Shown piece after piece: positions 1-9,162 of a stretch of 64,000 nucleotides of DNA. Position 1 is the stretch's first letter. The number at the start of each line of letters is the position of its first letter. A program made the position numbers and the translations under genes. The stretch is from Psychrobacter arenosus (GTDB lineage Bacteria > Pseudomonadota > Gammaproteobacteria > Pseudomonadales > Moraxellaceae), in the NCBI RefSeq assembly GCF_904848165.1, contig NZ_LR884459.1, positions 3,632,887 to 3,696,886 of the forward strand, in the 5' to 3' direction. The notes under the pieces are model-generated. The model was not told where the DNA came from, ran no database searches, and saw nothing but the letters and a program-made list of their open reading frames with translations.

Positions 1-139
1 CGGTAGGCGTGGTACTGCAACCTGTAGTTAGCATGCCCGCAACCAATAAGGTAGCTAGGGTCATAACGGCTTGTGGTAACTTTGACTTATGGGCATTAGT
101 AGAAATAAGGGCTGCCGTGATAGTAGGTAATTTAGACAT
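1..139 (-). CDS. Lipoprotein, N-terminal part only
   Basis: The gene starts at an ATG read on the minus strand at 139 and runs off the left edge, so only 46 codons are visible. They encode a basic N-terminus, a hydrophobic stretch (about residues 26-38) and the sequence LTTGCS, which fits a signal peptidase II lipobox with Cys41 as the lipidated residue. The N-region before the hydrophobic core is long for a lipoprotein. The product is expected to be exported and membrane anchored. It is divergent from ftsY across about 470 bases. In related bacteria a zinc peptidase of family M16 often sits beside ftsY, but the visible part has no catalytic motif, so the function is left open. Confidence 0.7.
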   Translation of the reverse strand, partial: MSKLPTITAALISTNAHKSKLPQAVMTLATLLVAGMLTTGCSTTPT

Positions 140-610
140 AGTAAATCCTTACAAGTAATAAAAAATAGGCCATTAAAAAGAGATATTGATAACAAGGTAG
201 TGGCTTTAGCCAAACTGTAGCCAAGTTATACGCTAGGATATACAGAAACTGGGTCTTAATTTTGTGAGTAATTCTTAAGCAACTCTCACAAGGTGCCGGT
301 TAGCTGTTAGGGTAGTAGCAGCTCTACAATCTATCACAGTTGGCGCTCCTGTATCAGTAGGACTATTAAGCTAATGATAACTACTATGACGACCGATAAA
401 TAGTAAAGTAATCCATACGATCTACGCCATTAGACTGATAAAGGCAAATATGACTTGAAAGGAAATATGCTAAACTATTGAGCAAGCAGCGGCAGGCCAT
501 TAAGGTAAGGTCATTCAAGATGATTGAGCCCAATGCGCCCACTATTTTATAGGCTGCATACGATACTTTCAGTTCCCTTTTTTTGTTTAACTTGATGATA
601 GGCCAGGTGT
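140..610. other. Divergent intergenic region, lipoprotein gene / ftsY
   Basis: About 470 AT-rich bases between two divergent starts, presumably holding both promoters. No hairpin terminator, RNA gene or convincing small gene was recognised. An open frame on the minus strand (384-632) overlaps the ftsY start and has no ribosome site, so it is not counted. Confidence 0.5.
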
Positions 611-1921
611 ATGAATAACCAAAATAATCCAACCCGAGTAGTCATTGATTTGGATGGCAGTTTAGATGAGCTAGAAGATGATGACATCACGCTGCCCAGT
701 ATGCCCGTGCAGTCGGTTGCGATTGTAGAGGAAGAGGCCGCCAGTACTCCTGCTCATGTGCCTGAACCGCCAACAAGTTCGCCATCGACTATTGTGGCCG
801 ATGACAGCGATATCGATATTGTGCCTAATCTGCCGCCAAAAATGGCCGTTATCGACGACACCAAAGCCTCTACTAGCGCACAGCCAATCGCTGCAACACC
901 AGCAGCAGTTGCTAAAGCGCCACAGTCAGATACTGTGATGAACACTGCTGTTAGCGAGCAAACAACGGCCAATGAAGCGGCTGCAGAGCCTAAAAAAGGC
1001 AGCTGGTTTAACCGTATGAAATCGGGGCTAAGCAAGTCGCGTAAAAACCTAGCGGAAGGCATGGTCAATATTCTCATCGGTGGTAAAGAGATTGATGATG
1101 AGCTGTTAGAAGAAGTCGAAGACCAATTGCTAGTTGCTGACATTGGCGTTAACGCGACCAACCGTATCATCAAGAGTTTGACTGAGCAGACGGCACGTGG
1201 CGATTTGATCTATTCGCACTCGCTATATAAAGCCTTGCAACAAGAATTGGTCGATATCTTAGAGCCAAAAGTGGCGCCACTAGTGATTGATACGACGAAA
1301 AAACCTTTTGTGATTCTCATGGTCGGTGTCAACGGCGTAGGTAAAACGACCACGATTGGTAAATTGGCCAAGCGTCTACAAGGCGAGGGTAAGTCGGTCA
1401 TGCTAGCCGCAGGCGATACTTTCCGCGCCGCCGCCACTGAGCAGCTACAAGTTTGGGGCGAGCGTAATAATATTCCGGTTATTGCGCAAGGTCATGGTGC
1501 AGACAGTGCTTCGGTAGTGTTTGACGCTATGCAAGCGGCGAAGGCTAGAGGCATTGATGTGCTTATCGCCGATACGGCAGGTCGTTTGCAGAATAAAACG
1601 CATCTCATGGCGGAGCTAGAAAAAGTTGTTCGTGTTATGCGCAAAGCCGACCCAGAAGCGCCGCATGAAGGGATGATTGTCTTGGATGCCGGTACCGGTC
1701 AAAATGCTATTAACCAAGTAGAAATCTTTAACCAAGCCGTGCCGCTAACCGGTATTACGGTGACTAAACTTGATGGGACGGCAAAAGGTGGGGTGGTCTT
1801 TAATATTGCGGAGACCACCAACGTTCCCATTCGTTATATTGGCGTGGGCGAGTCTATCGATGATTTACGTGCCTTTAGTCCTAAGCAGTTTGTCGCCGCT
1901 TTATTTGAAACCGATGAGTAG
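611..1921 (+). CDS. ftsY: Signal recognition particle receptor FtsY
   Basis: FtsY is the GTPase receptor that docks ribosome-SRP complexes at the inner membrane for co-translational protein insertion. Residues 1 to about 130 form the acidic, Ala/Pro-rich A domain that varies between species. It is followed by the helical N domain and the Ras-like G domain. The P-loop GVNGVGKTT is at about 239-247, DTAGR at about 320 and TKLDG at about 385. The conserved guanine-proximal segment reads DAGTGQNA where many homologues have DATTGQNA. At 436 residues it is typical for a proteobacterial FtsY with a full A domain. Its RNA partner ffs is encoded at 52.6 kb in this window. The next gene begins about 70 bases downstream on the same strand. 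Confidence 0.97.
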   Translation: MNNQNNPTRVVIDLDGSLDELEDDDITLPSMPVQSVAIVEEEAASTPAHVPEPPTSSPSTIVADDSDIDIVPNLPPKMAVIDDTKASTSAQPIAATPAAVAKAPQSDTVMNTAVSEQTTANEAAAEPKKGSWFNRMKSGLSKSRKNLAEGMVNILIGGKEIDDELLEEVEDQLLVADIGVNATNRIIKSLTEQTARGDLIYSHSLYKALQQELVDILEPKVAPLVIDTTKKPFVILMVGVNGVGKTTTIGKLAKRLQGEGKSVMLAAGDTFRAAATEQLQVWGERNNIPVIAQGHGADSASVVFDAMQAAKARGIDVLIADTAGRLQNKTHLMAELEKVVRVMRKADPEAPHEGMIVLDAGTGQNAINQVEIFNQAVPLTGITVTKLDGTAKGGVVFNIAETTNVPIRYIGVGESIDDLRAFSPKQFVAALFETDE

Positions 1922-1993
1922 ACTGCTACGGATATAGCGATGATTTAAAACGTCAGCGTTGTGCTAATTCCTACACATACGGAGCGACTTACC

Positions 1994-2548
1994 ATGATAA
2001 TAACAGCGACAAGTATGCCAAACTTCGAGTTATTGTTGGGCAGTCACTATGTGAACGATCAGCCAAAGCTGGTATTTTTAGACTGGCAAACCGAAGACTA
2101 TCCTGAGCTACAGAGTAAATCCTTAGCTAAATTAGCAACACATTATCAATTAACGGCTAGTGATATACCTTTTATTGAACAAGATAGCCTAAGCAAAGAT
2201 AATGAGCTGCATCTCGTACTGCTAACCGCTATCCAACAATTGCAAGACTATACCAAGGGCAAGCTAGAAACTTTTGATTTGCCCTTAGATATATCGCTAG
2301 GCACGCCTTTTCAACAGCGGGTATGGCGAGCCCTACAGACTATTCCTTATGGAAAAACCATCAGCTATGCCCAGTTAGCAGAGCGTATTGGCCAGCCCAC
2401 CGCTTATCGCGCTGTGGCTAATGCCAATGGCAAAAACCCTTTTTCTATTATCATTCCTTGTCATCGGGTGATTGCTAGTGGCGGTGGTTTAGGGGGCTAT
2501 ACGGGTGGCCTGGATAAAAAACGCTATCTCCTAAGTATAGAAGCGTAG
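1994..2548 (+). CDS. ogt: Methylated-DNA--protein-cysteine methyltransferase
   Basis: This suicide enzyme removes alkyl groups from O6-alkylguanine in DNA by transferring them to an active-site cysteine. The C-terminal domain carries the family signature PCHRV with nucleophile Cys156, preceded by a typical segment (TPFQQRVWRALQTIPYG) and followed by GGYTGG. The ATG at 1994 is preferred because GGAG lies nine bases upstream. The in-frame GTG at 1961 would add 11 residues but has no such site. The protein is 184 residues, near the usual length for single-function Ogt/MGMT enzymes, with no Ada regulatory domain. It lies 72 bases after ftsY and may be co-transcribed. The symbol ogt is chosen over other family names on size only. 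Confidence 0.92.
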   Translation: MIITATSMPNFELLLGSHYVNDQPKLVFLDWQTEDYPELQSKSLAKLATHYQLTASDIPFIEQDSLSKDNELHLVLLTAIQQLQDYTKGKLETFDLPLDISLGTPFQQRVWRALQTIPYGKTISYAQLAERIGQPTAYRAVANANGKNPFSIIIPCHRVIASGGGLGGYTGGLDKKRYLLSIEA

Positions 2549-2661
2549 TCAGCCTGCACCTGCACTATCTATCCTGCCATACATCTCTTTTTTATTACCC
2601 GCCAATCTCCTTTTATTGCCTATTAACTTTATTAAATTCCCTTATAATCAATAGTTTAACA

Positions 2662-2679
2662 CTGTCATAAAACCGTCTT
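2662..2679 (+). promoter_or_regulatory. Candidate Pho box
   Basis: CTGTCATAAAACCGTCTT matches the E. coli PhoB consensus (two CTGTCAT repeats 11 bases apart) in 16 of 18 positions. A TATAGT that could be a -10 element lies at 2702-2707, 22 bases downstream, farther than in classic PhoB promoters. It sits about 75 bases upstream of the hypothetical gene at 2756. It may be chance in AT-rich DNA. Confidence 0.35.
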
Positions 2680-2755
2680 AATCGTCAGTCTGCTTATTTG
2701 CTATAGTAGTTATTAGGGTTGTTAACCGGCTGTAGAGTATTAAGAGGAGGCAACA

Positions 2756-2878
2756 ATGTCAAGGAGGAGGCGACGCTATAGTTTGCAAAACAGTGATTAT
2801 GGGCAGCATCAAACTTACAGGACTTCCCATACCTATGATATTGCGAGGGAGCTGATCGTCAGCGCCGCAATATTATGA
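2756..2878 (+). CDS. Short upstream frame, probable N-terminus of the next gene
   Basis: A 40-codon frame begins at an ATG with an excellent ribosome site (AGGAGG at 2745-2750). It starts MSRRRRR, runs to SHTYDIARE and then enters ILIVS-like sequence that stops at TGA 2876-2878, overlapping the ATG of the next frame as ATGA. In the next frame, the codons just before that ATG read ADRQRRNI, a natural continuation of DIARE. One extra base near 2851 would join the two frames into a single protein of about 290 residues. Either a single-base deletion has split one gene, or the two frames are translationally coupled. Confidence 0.5.
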   Translation: MSRRRRRYSLQNSDYGQHQTYRTSHTYDIARELIVSAAIL

Positions 2879-3630
2879 AAGCGGGCAGTAGGTTAGAGGA
2901 TATTGAGTACCCGTTACCTGCTCAGCCACTTAATAAATATACTAGGAGCAGTCGGCAGAATCAGAGTAAACGGCAACGCGAATGGGTATATCTAAGTCAT
3001 TACCTTATGATTAGTGGCCTTAATCCGCTGCATATTATTTCCGGTCAAGATGATGGTCGTGAACCAGACTTTACGCTGATTTTTTATCAACAGCATCGCT
3101 TATATTATGTGGGTATAGAGCTGACGACACTACCGCGACTGCGAGAGCAAATGGGGGACACTGCGCTCATTGCTAAACGTTGGTATTGGCAAGGCTGGCG
3201 AGTGCTAGCTAAGCAGCGGCAAGAACAAAAAAAACAACAAGTCCAAGGCAACAGTCAAATAAAGGCACAGATTAGTAATAAGCGTTTTCATATGCCCGTT
3301 AACATACTTAATAGGTCTAACTGTAGTTTATCTAAGACGCGACGGCAGCCACCCCATTCTCGTATCACTCAATTGGATATCGAGGCGGCCATGCAAAAAA
3401 AAGCTCACAAGGTATCGGCTTATCACGAACGCCGACCCCTTGATGAGCTTTGGTTGTTAATTCATACTGACCAATCTCAGTGCCATTATGAAGCCAACTG
3501 GCTACTGCTAGCGCCAAACCCAACCACACCATTGACTCATAGCAGTGACTTCGATCAAGTCCATATCACCCGCTATCCCAGTCATAGTTTGCTTGAGGTT
3601 AAACCGCGCCGTCCTCGAGCTGCGCCATGA
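2875..3630 (+). CDS. Hypothetical protein, probably lacking its N-terminus
   Basis: I do not recognise this family. The 251-residue frame is rich in Arg, Gln and Lys. A segment around residues 58-112 ([19 protein letters not shown], then [14 protein letters not shown], then [16 protein letters not shown]) resembles the alternating strand-helix layout of restriction-type nuclease folds, but no complete catalytic motif can be assigned. A low-complexity basic stretch ([16 protein letters not shown]) separates this from a C-terminal part with a segment [11 protein letters not shown]. The ATG at 2875 has no Shine-Dalgarno sequence, while a strong one precedes the upstream frame at 2756, which supports a disrupted or coupled start. 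The 3' end overlaps the convergent yebC by 32 bases. Confidence 0.7.
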   Translation: MKAGSRLEDIEYPLPAQPLNKYTRSSRQNQSKRQREWVYLSHYLMISGLNPLHIISGQDDGREPDFTLIFYQQHRLYYVGIELTTLPRLREQMGDTALIAKRWYWQGWRVLAKQRQEQKKQQVQGNSQIKAQISNKRFHMPVNILNRSNCSLSKTRRQPPHSRITQLDIEAAMQKKAHKVSAYHERRPLDELWLLIHTDQSQCHYEANWLLLAPNPTTPLTHSSDFDQVHITRYPSHSLLEVKPRRPRAAP

Positions 3631-4357
3631 CTTCGTCAGTGAAGTTAACGTTATTATAGACTTCTTGTACATCGTCTAAGTCTTCTAACATTTCCAACAT
3701 TTTCATCACTTTTTGTGCATCGTCAATATTATCAATCATAGCCGTAGTGGCAGGCGACATGGTCACTTCCGCATTATCAGAGGGCAAGCCTGCTGCAGTT
3801 AAAGCATCTTTGACTGCCCCAAAGTTTTCTGGCTCAGTGACGACTATTAGACTTTCGCCATCATTTTCAATATCTAGGGCGCCCGCCTCTAAAGCGACCA
3901 TCATCAGCTCATCTTCTAAGCTGATATCCTCATAACTAATCTCACCGCGTTTACTAAACAAATAACCGACTGAGCCTGAAGTGCCCAAGTTGCCGTCGTA
4001 TTTAGTAAAGGCATGGCGAACTTCACTGACGGTACGGTTGACGTTATCAGTCATAGTCTCTACTAACACGGCTACGCCGCCGATGCCATAGCCTTCGTAA
4101 GTAATTTCTTCAACGTTATCATTATCACCACCGCCAGCCCCACGCTCTATCGCTCGTTTGACCGTATCTTTAGTCATATTGGCTGAAAAGGCTTTTTCCA
4201 CCGCCGCTCGCAAGCGTGGGTTTCTTTCAGGGTCAGGATCACCTTGCTTAGCTGCTGAGACAATCTCGCGGATTAGGCGGGTAAAAATTTTACCTTTTGC
4301 CGCATCTTGCTTGGCTTTGCGATGCTTAATGTTTGCCCATTTAGAATGACCTGCCAT
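3599..4357 (-). CDS. yebC: YebC/PmpR family transcriptional or translational regulator
   Basis: The protein begins [19 protein letters not shown], the hallmark N-terminus of the YebC family. It continues with FTRLIREI and the [12 protein letters not shown] segment, and its 252 residues match the usual length of about 245. Family members have been described as DNA-binding transcription regulators and, more recently, as factors that act on ribosomes stalled at proline stretches; the sequence does not tell which applies here. The gene is convergent with the hypothetical gene to its left and divergent from the ion channel gene to its right. In many bacteria yebC neighbours ruvC, which is not present here. 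Confidence 0.95.
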   Translation of the reverse strand: MAGHSKWANIKHRKAKQDAAKGKIFTRLIREIVSAAKQGDPDPERNPRLRAAVEKAFSANMTKDTVKRAIERGAGGGDNDNVEEITYEGYGIGGVAVLVETMTDNVNRTVSEVRHAFTKYDGNLGTSGSVGYLFSKRGEISYEDISLEDELMMVALEAGALDIENDGESLIVVTEPENFGAVKDALTAAGLPSDNAEVTMSPATTAMIDNIDDAQKVMKMLEMLEDLDDVQEVYNNVNFTDEVMAQLEDGAV

Positions 4358-4834
4358 GTTGCTTCCTTATTTTCGTTAGTTCAGATTAAGACTAGTAGTG
4401 CTGGCAAGCGCTTATATTTTCACAAGATTAAACTATGCGTTATCTTCGTGAGGTCTAATCACGACCCTATAAGACCATTGCTATGAATAGGACGGTCGCT
4501 ATAAAAATATAAGATTACGCCTGAGTTGATATATTATGTATGTTGCCTATTGGGGATATTTGCTACACTGTCCTCTGCATTTACCCCAAGCATTTCTTTA
4601 GGATTATTACACAGCGCTATAACGCAAATATCCTTATGACCGGCCTGCTATTATAAACCACTTATTTTGTTGCTGTTTAAAATTCATAATGGCGCGTAAA
4701 TAAAGAGGGGCAATACTTAGGGTGAAGTATCTAAGCGTTGGCTTGGTAGGCACTGCCCATTAAAAATATTCGCTTTTTCTTCTGTCATCGTCGCTTTCTT
4801 GCGGTGACTCGTCTTTGACTCATATGATACCTTT
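4358..4834. other. Divergent intergenic region, yebC / ion channel
   Basis: About 480 bases between divergent starts with no recognised gene or RNA. It presumably holds the two promoters. No clear operator or attenuator was seen. Confidence 0.45.
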
Positions 4835-5665
4835 ATGAAACGACCCACCTCAGAAGCCATCACGCACTTTCGTAACCGCATTCATATTATCATCGAGGGC
4901 ACGGACACTCGGTTAGGTAAGCTGTTTGATATCGTTCTATTAATAGCGATTGTATTTAGTGTCGCGGTCGTCATGTTAGACAGCGTGTTATACATGCGGC
5001 TACAGTTTGGTAAAATATTTTCTTATGCAGAATGGTTTTTTACGATTCTCTTCACTGTAGAGTATCTCTTAAGGCTATTTTCGGCGCCCAACCGCTTCCG
5101 TTATGTCTTTAGTTTTTTTGGCGTGGTAGATTTGCTGTCCGTATTGCCCAGCTATCTTAGTCTATTCTTCGGTGGCGTCCAATATCTTATTGTCGTGCGA
5201 ATCTTACGGATATTACGGATATTCCGCGTCTTAAAATTAAAATCCTATATGCAGCAAGCCGGATTTTTGGCCTCTGCGCTTAGAACCAGTCAGCATAAAA
5301 TTACCGTCTTCTTTTTATCGCTAGTGCTGCTGGTCACTATCTTCGGCTCGGTCATTTATGTGGTGGAAGGCGCTGAAAACGGCTTTACCAGTATTCCTAT
5401 CTCCATCTATTGGGCGGTAGTCACCATGACGACGGTAGGCTACGGGGATATGTCTCCTAAAACGCCGCTAGGGCAAGCGATTGCGACCATGGTCATGATT
5501 ACCGGTTACTCTATCATCGCCGTACCCACGGGTATCTTTACGTCAGAGCTGACCAAAAGTATGCGCCCACAGTTGCATCCTATTACCTGTCCTAATTGTG
5601 GTAAATTTGGTCATGCCAATGGCGCAGAGTTTTGTGATCGTTGTGGCAATGATTTACATGTCTGA
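4835..5665 (+). CDS. Voltage-gated potassium channel family protein with C-terminal zinc ribbon
   Basis: A six-transmembrane voltage-gated channel subunit. A basic S4 helix with regularly spaced arginines (RILRILRIFRVLKLK, about 122-136) is the voltage sensor. The pore loop carries the potassium selectivity filter TVGYGD at about 200-205. The C-terminus, after the last pore helix, holds two Cys pairs (C252-x2-C255 and C267-x2-C270) that form a probable zinc ribbon, where many bacterial channels have a coiled coil instead. The 276 residues agree with prokaryotic ion transporter family members. The start codon lacks a clear Shine-Dalgarno sequence. The gene stands alone and ends in a terminator shared with the convergent kinase gene. 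Confidence 0.93.
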   Translation: MKRPTSEAITHFRNRIHIIIEGTDTRLGKLFDIVLLIAIVFSVAVVMLDSVLYMRLQFGKIFSYAEWFFTILFTVEYLLRLFSAPNRFRYVFSFFGVVDLLSVLPSYLSLFFGGVQYLIVVRILRILRIFRVLKLKSYMQQAGFLASALRTSQHKITVFFLSLVLLVTIFGSVIYVVEGAENGFTSIPISIYWAVVTMTTVGYGDMSPKTPLGQAIATMVMITGYSIIAVPTGIFTSELTKSMRPQLHPITCPNCGKFGHANGAEFCDRCGNDLHV

Positions 5666-5762
5666 TAAGAGCAGCGAACGGGTAAAAAGTATTATTAATA
5701 AAAAGCAGGTTTGATAAATAGTAAAATTGGTAAAAACACCATTAGTAAAAAGCAAAATGAAT

Positions 5763-5797
5763 AAAAAACGCATGTCTATAATGGGCATGCGTTTTTT
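5763..5797. terminator. Bidirectional intrinsic terminator
   Basis: AAAAAACGCATG (5763-5774) pairs perfectly with CATGCGTTTTTT (5786-5797) around an 11-base loop. The A and T tracts make it work in both directions, serving the channel gene and the convergent UbiB-like gene. Confidence 0.85.
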
Positions 5798-5866
5798 ATG
5801 GGGTGTTCGTTTAGCTTATGGCGGTCTTATTTAGCCAGTGGTCATATCTAGTCAGAATATAAAATA

Positions 5867-7234
5867 TTAAATAGTGGATTCCGAAGGGGTGTCGGCTGCG
5901 CCCACTCCATTGCTAAGCGTAGTAGGAATATCTAAATATTCAGCCACTAGCGGAGACAAATCTATCGTGACGCCTAAATTGACTAGATTCCAGTATTGGC
6001 CAGAGATGGTACGATCTAACATCATGGTTGCCGCTGAAGGTTGAAATTGACCAAAGTACTTTAGAGAAGTCTTCATCAAAGCCATCACTTCATGATGCAC
6101 TTGGCTGCTCCCAAAATCGAATGGACCGCTATGATAAGGGGCGATTGATAAGGGCTTTAAACCCACGGCCAACCAAGACTCGTAAAACTCACCCGGAATG
6201 TTTTTGTCATCTTCACGGCGGATACTTAGTGTGACTAAATCCTGCTCCAAACCGGTCACGTCGCCCTTGATAGCATGTAGGGCAAAGCGCTTAAACAACT
6301 GGACTTCGGCATCGCTATAGCTGCGAATCCCACCAAAATCATAAGCGACGACACTGCCATCAGGCCGGAAAGCAAAGTTACCAGGGTGGGGGTCACAGTG
6401 CATTCTATACAGTTCAAACAGCTGCCCAGCGGTAAAATGAAACAAGCGCGTGGCAATTTTTTGCTTAATCTCATTATCCCAAGTCGCGGCCACGGATAAA
6501 GGCTGCCCCATTTCTTCTGATAGCGTTAGGATACGTTTTGAGGAGTGACTGCTAATGACTCGAGGAATGATGAGCCCAGTATCGTCAGCATGGAAGGCGG
6601 CAAAGACCCGCAGGTTATGCGCCTCTTTAATATAGTCGAGCTCATCGTGTAAGCTTTGGCGAATCTCAGCAAACAGTTGCTCTTGCAGCTCACGGCTCAT
6701 ATTGAGCACACCGGCGATACGCAGCGCCATCCGCACCTGTTTTAAGTCGCTATCACAGTTTTTATCAACATCCGGATACTGCACCTTGACGACCACACTG
6801 TCCCCATTGGGTAAGGTGGCTTTATGCACCTGTCCGATAGACGCCGCGGCAAAAGGCTGCTCTTCAAAGCGCGCAAATAAAGTGTCTATAGGCGCGCCAA
6901 GTTCACGCTCCACTTGCGCCTTAATCTGCGAATAAGGCATTGCCGGCGCATCTTTTTGCAGTTTTTCTAGGGCTGCTGCGACCTCAGGTGGAAACACATC
7001 TTTATACTGCGAGGCAATTTGCCCCACTTTCATAACCGCGCCTTTCATCTCGCCTAAAGTATCCGCTATCTGCAGACCAACATCTTGCATGAGCTCAGAG
7101 CGGGCTTGCAAGCGCTTTTCTTCATCACTTGATAAATGTTTAAAAGAGTTTTTAGCCGCCTTACCAGCGATACTGGCAGTCATGCCTGCCAATTTTAAAA
7201 AGCGTTTTCCAGACGAGTTGCTCATTGATTCCAC
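5867..7234 (-). CDS. ABC1/UbiB-family atypical kinase
   Basis: A protein of the ABC1 (AarF/UbiB/COQ8) kinase-like family. Bacterial UbiB supports ubiquinone biosynthesis, and related members affect lipid or quinone handling. The family-defining motif KVGQ is near residue 67. The Ala-rich loop AAASIGQVHKA follows, then DPHPGNF (catalytic-loop equivalent, about 281) and YDFGG (metal-binding DFG equivalent, about 297). At 455 residues it lacks the two C-terminal membrane helices of typical UbiB (about 540 residues) and resembles the shorter AarF-type members. No ubiE or ubiJ is adjacent, so a direct ubiquinone role is only a possibility. An extended C-terminal part (after about 340) is not assigned. 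Confidence 0.9.
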   Translation of the reverse strand: MESMSNSSGKRFLKLAGMTASIAGKAAKNSFKHLSSDEEKRLQARSELMQDVGLQIADTLGEMKGAVMKVGQIASQYKDVFPPEVAAALEKLQKDAPAMPYSQIKAQVERELGAPIDTLFARFEEQPFAAASIGQVHKATLPNGDSVVVKVQYPDVDKNCDSDLKQVRMALRIAGVLNMSRELQEQLFAEIRQSLHDELDYIKEAHNLRVFAAFHADDTGLIIPRVISSHSSKRILTLSEEMGQPLSVAATWDNEIKQKIATRLFHFTAGQLFELYRMHCDPHPGNFAFRPDGSVVAYDFGGIRSYSDAEVQLFKRFALHAIKGDVTGLEQDLVTLSIRREDDKNIPGEFYESWLAVGLKPLSIAPYHSGPFDFGSSQVHHEVMALMKTSLKYFGQFQPSAATMMLDRTISGQYWNLVNLGVTIDLSPLVAEYLDIPTTLSNGVGAADTPSESTI

Positions 7235-7370
7235 CGCTATGTGACGACATAAGTGACGACATAAAATTCAAGTTTAAATATAAGGGACTAACGGGTCAGT
7301 AGCTCATATATAGAAGAGGGATAGAGTTTATAGAGTCTTAAGCTGAAAACTTCTAACCCTGTAGTTCTGG

Positions 7371-7934
7371 TTAATAAGGCTGCGGCTTATTATATAAAGC
7401 CGTTAACCAGTAGTCTAACGCCATATGATACCCCTGCGCCCCAAGACCGCAAATCACCCCTTGCGCTAAATCACTAAAATAAGAGTGGTGACGAAAGCTC
7501 TCGCGTTGATGCACGTTTGATAAATGCACTTCAATAAAAGGTTTTTGCGTCGCCGCTATCGCATCACGGATAGCCACTGAAGTATGAGTATAGGCAGCGG
7601 GATTAATAATGATAGCATCCACACGTTCTGCTGCTGCGTTTAGTAAGCCATGCTGTTGAATGGCTTCTATCAGCTCACCTTCATGATTAGATTGCACACT
7701 AATGATTGTCACATCATGCTCTGCTGCTTGCGCCTGTAAGCCCGTCACAATATCTTGCAACGTGGTATAACCATAGATTTCTGGCTCACGCTTGCCCAGT
7801 AAATTTAGATTAGGACCGTTGATTAACAACAGTTTACGTGATAATGCGGGCAGGGTGGGTGTTGATTTGTCAGCATTTGCGCCAGCTGCAGAACCGGTAT
7901 TAGAATCGGCATTAATAACATTAGGGTTGGCCAT
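7371..7934 (-). CDS. aroQ: Type II 3-dehydroquinate dehydratase
   Basis: This enzyme catalyses the third step of the shikimate pathway, dehydration of 3-dehydroquinate to 3-dehydroshikimate. Family motifs are the N-terminal [21 protein letters not shown] with the catalytic tyrosine in IYG, the [11 protein letters not shown] segment, [15 protein letters not shown], and the histidine-containing [19 protein letters not shown]. The core domain is standard (about 145 residues), but it is preceded by about 40 Ser/Thr/Ala/Asn-rich residues that typical AroQ proteins lack. The ATG at 7934 is chosen because AGAGA sits at the right spacing. In-frame alternatives are an ATG at 7946 and a TTG at 7964, neither with a ribosome site. 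It is a single gene, not beside accBC as in many relatives. Confidence 0.93.
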   Translation of the reverse strand: MANPNVINADSNTGSAAGANADKSTPTLPALSRKLLLINGPNLNLLGKREPEIYGYTTLQDIVTGLQAQAAEHDVTIISVQSNHEGELIEAIQQHGLLNAAAERVDAIIINPAAYTHTSVAIRDAIAATQKPFIEVHLSNVHQRESFRHHSYFSDLAQGVICGLGAQGYHMALDYWLTALYNKPQPY

Positions 7935-7984
7935 AGAGTCTCTCATAGTGCGAAGGATAATCAAGGAGAATAAGCGGCTATAAA

Positions 7985-9162
7985 AACAGGGACTATAGCT
8001 TGCGTGTCTAGCATAGTTGACCCGTCATAACGATGCAATGCTAGTAACAGTTTAAAAACGTCTGCTTAGCGGGGTAAATACTACCTTGCGGCTAAGATTT
8101 AGCTAAGCGCTGTTATAGATCGGATAGTAATAGCAAAGATAAAAGCGATAAAAGGACTAATAGGCGTATGTACTAAGCGGAGTAAATAGTATAAATAGGG
8201 GAGTAGCTGTAGCTTCGCGGCCTAATTATTTTGGCTGTATTTATAAATTATCACTATAAATATAGCTCCCATCCAACACCCTGCTAAACATTTTTAAAGT
8301 GTTTCAAACTAAAAGTCTATTAAATTGTCGATAAAAAAGTAAGAATAACTTTGTAATAGTCGGCCGTAATGTCATGACTTTATAGCTATAAATAATAAAG
8401 CTAACAACGTGAATAAAGGCTACATATAAAATATGATTAACAATCAATAATTAAAAGTTAATTTACTAATGTTTGCTTAAAAGGCTTTTAGTTGGCTAAT
8501 CCCCGTGCTATGATATTTTTAGGTAATCAGAATTACAGTGATGTTGCAAAAAATAGGGGATTATTTTTTATTACTTATCCGCTATTTTGATGAGGCTAAT
8601 AATCCCTATAGAAACTCTGTAAGCTATTACTTAATAGCAAAAATTTAATTATTGTTAGCATTCGGCTTTCTTGGTACTGATTTATTTCGGTAACAAGTGT
8701 TTCGATAATAAGTGTTTCAGTAATAAGTTTTTTGAGCCTAAGTTGTTGTCGATACTAAGGCCAATGAGTAACTTATTATAATTAATTTGAGAGCGTAGCG
8801 GGTTCTAACAAGAATAGTGCTAAGCATGTTCAATCTAAAGCGGTATAGTATAAGTATAGATTGATATTTGACGCTAATAAGCTGCAAAGATAGAATATCT
8901 AAGCTAAAGCCTTCAGGAGCGATTAGGGTAAAAAGTGCTTGAAGGGTGTAGCTAGGTCATTATAATTATAGACGGCATTTTAGATATTTAGAGTTTTATT
9001 GTAGTGCAAATATGCTGGATTGAAACTGTTTCAGTTCATATGTCTCACTCTTTGGTGTCAGTTGCCATAATGCGCCTACCTTTATATGCGTTTAATCTAT
9101 ACGCAGTAAATGAAGTGCTATTTAACTGATATTATTTAAGAACTTTTCTAGGAAATAAGATT
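7985..9162. other. Long AT-rich non-coding region upstream of the cold-shock gene
   Basis: Nearly 1.2 kb without a convincing gene. The part nearest the cold-shock gene probably includes a long 5' untranslated leader, as known for cspA-type genes, but no promoter could be fixed. Imperfect 15-base tandem repeats lie at 8689-8748. No tRNA or known riboswitch was recognised. Confidence 0.5.
8689..8748. repeat. Imperfect 15-base tandem repeat, about four units
   Basis: Units GGTAACAAGTGTTTC, GATAATAAGTGTTTC and AGTAATAAGTTTTTT follow each other without gaps (8689-8733), with a more diverged fourth unit to 8748. They lie about 420 bases upstream of the cold-shock start. Confidence 0.6.

Noticed and set aside
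384..632. 82-residue frame on the minus strand upstream of ftsY
   Set aside because: It overlaps the ftsY start, has no Shine-Dalgarno sequence and no recognisable protein features.
4738..4765. Sigma-54-like TTGGCTTGGTAGGCAC before the ion channel gene
   Set aside because: The GG and GC doublets do not have the required ten-base spacing and order.
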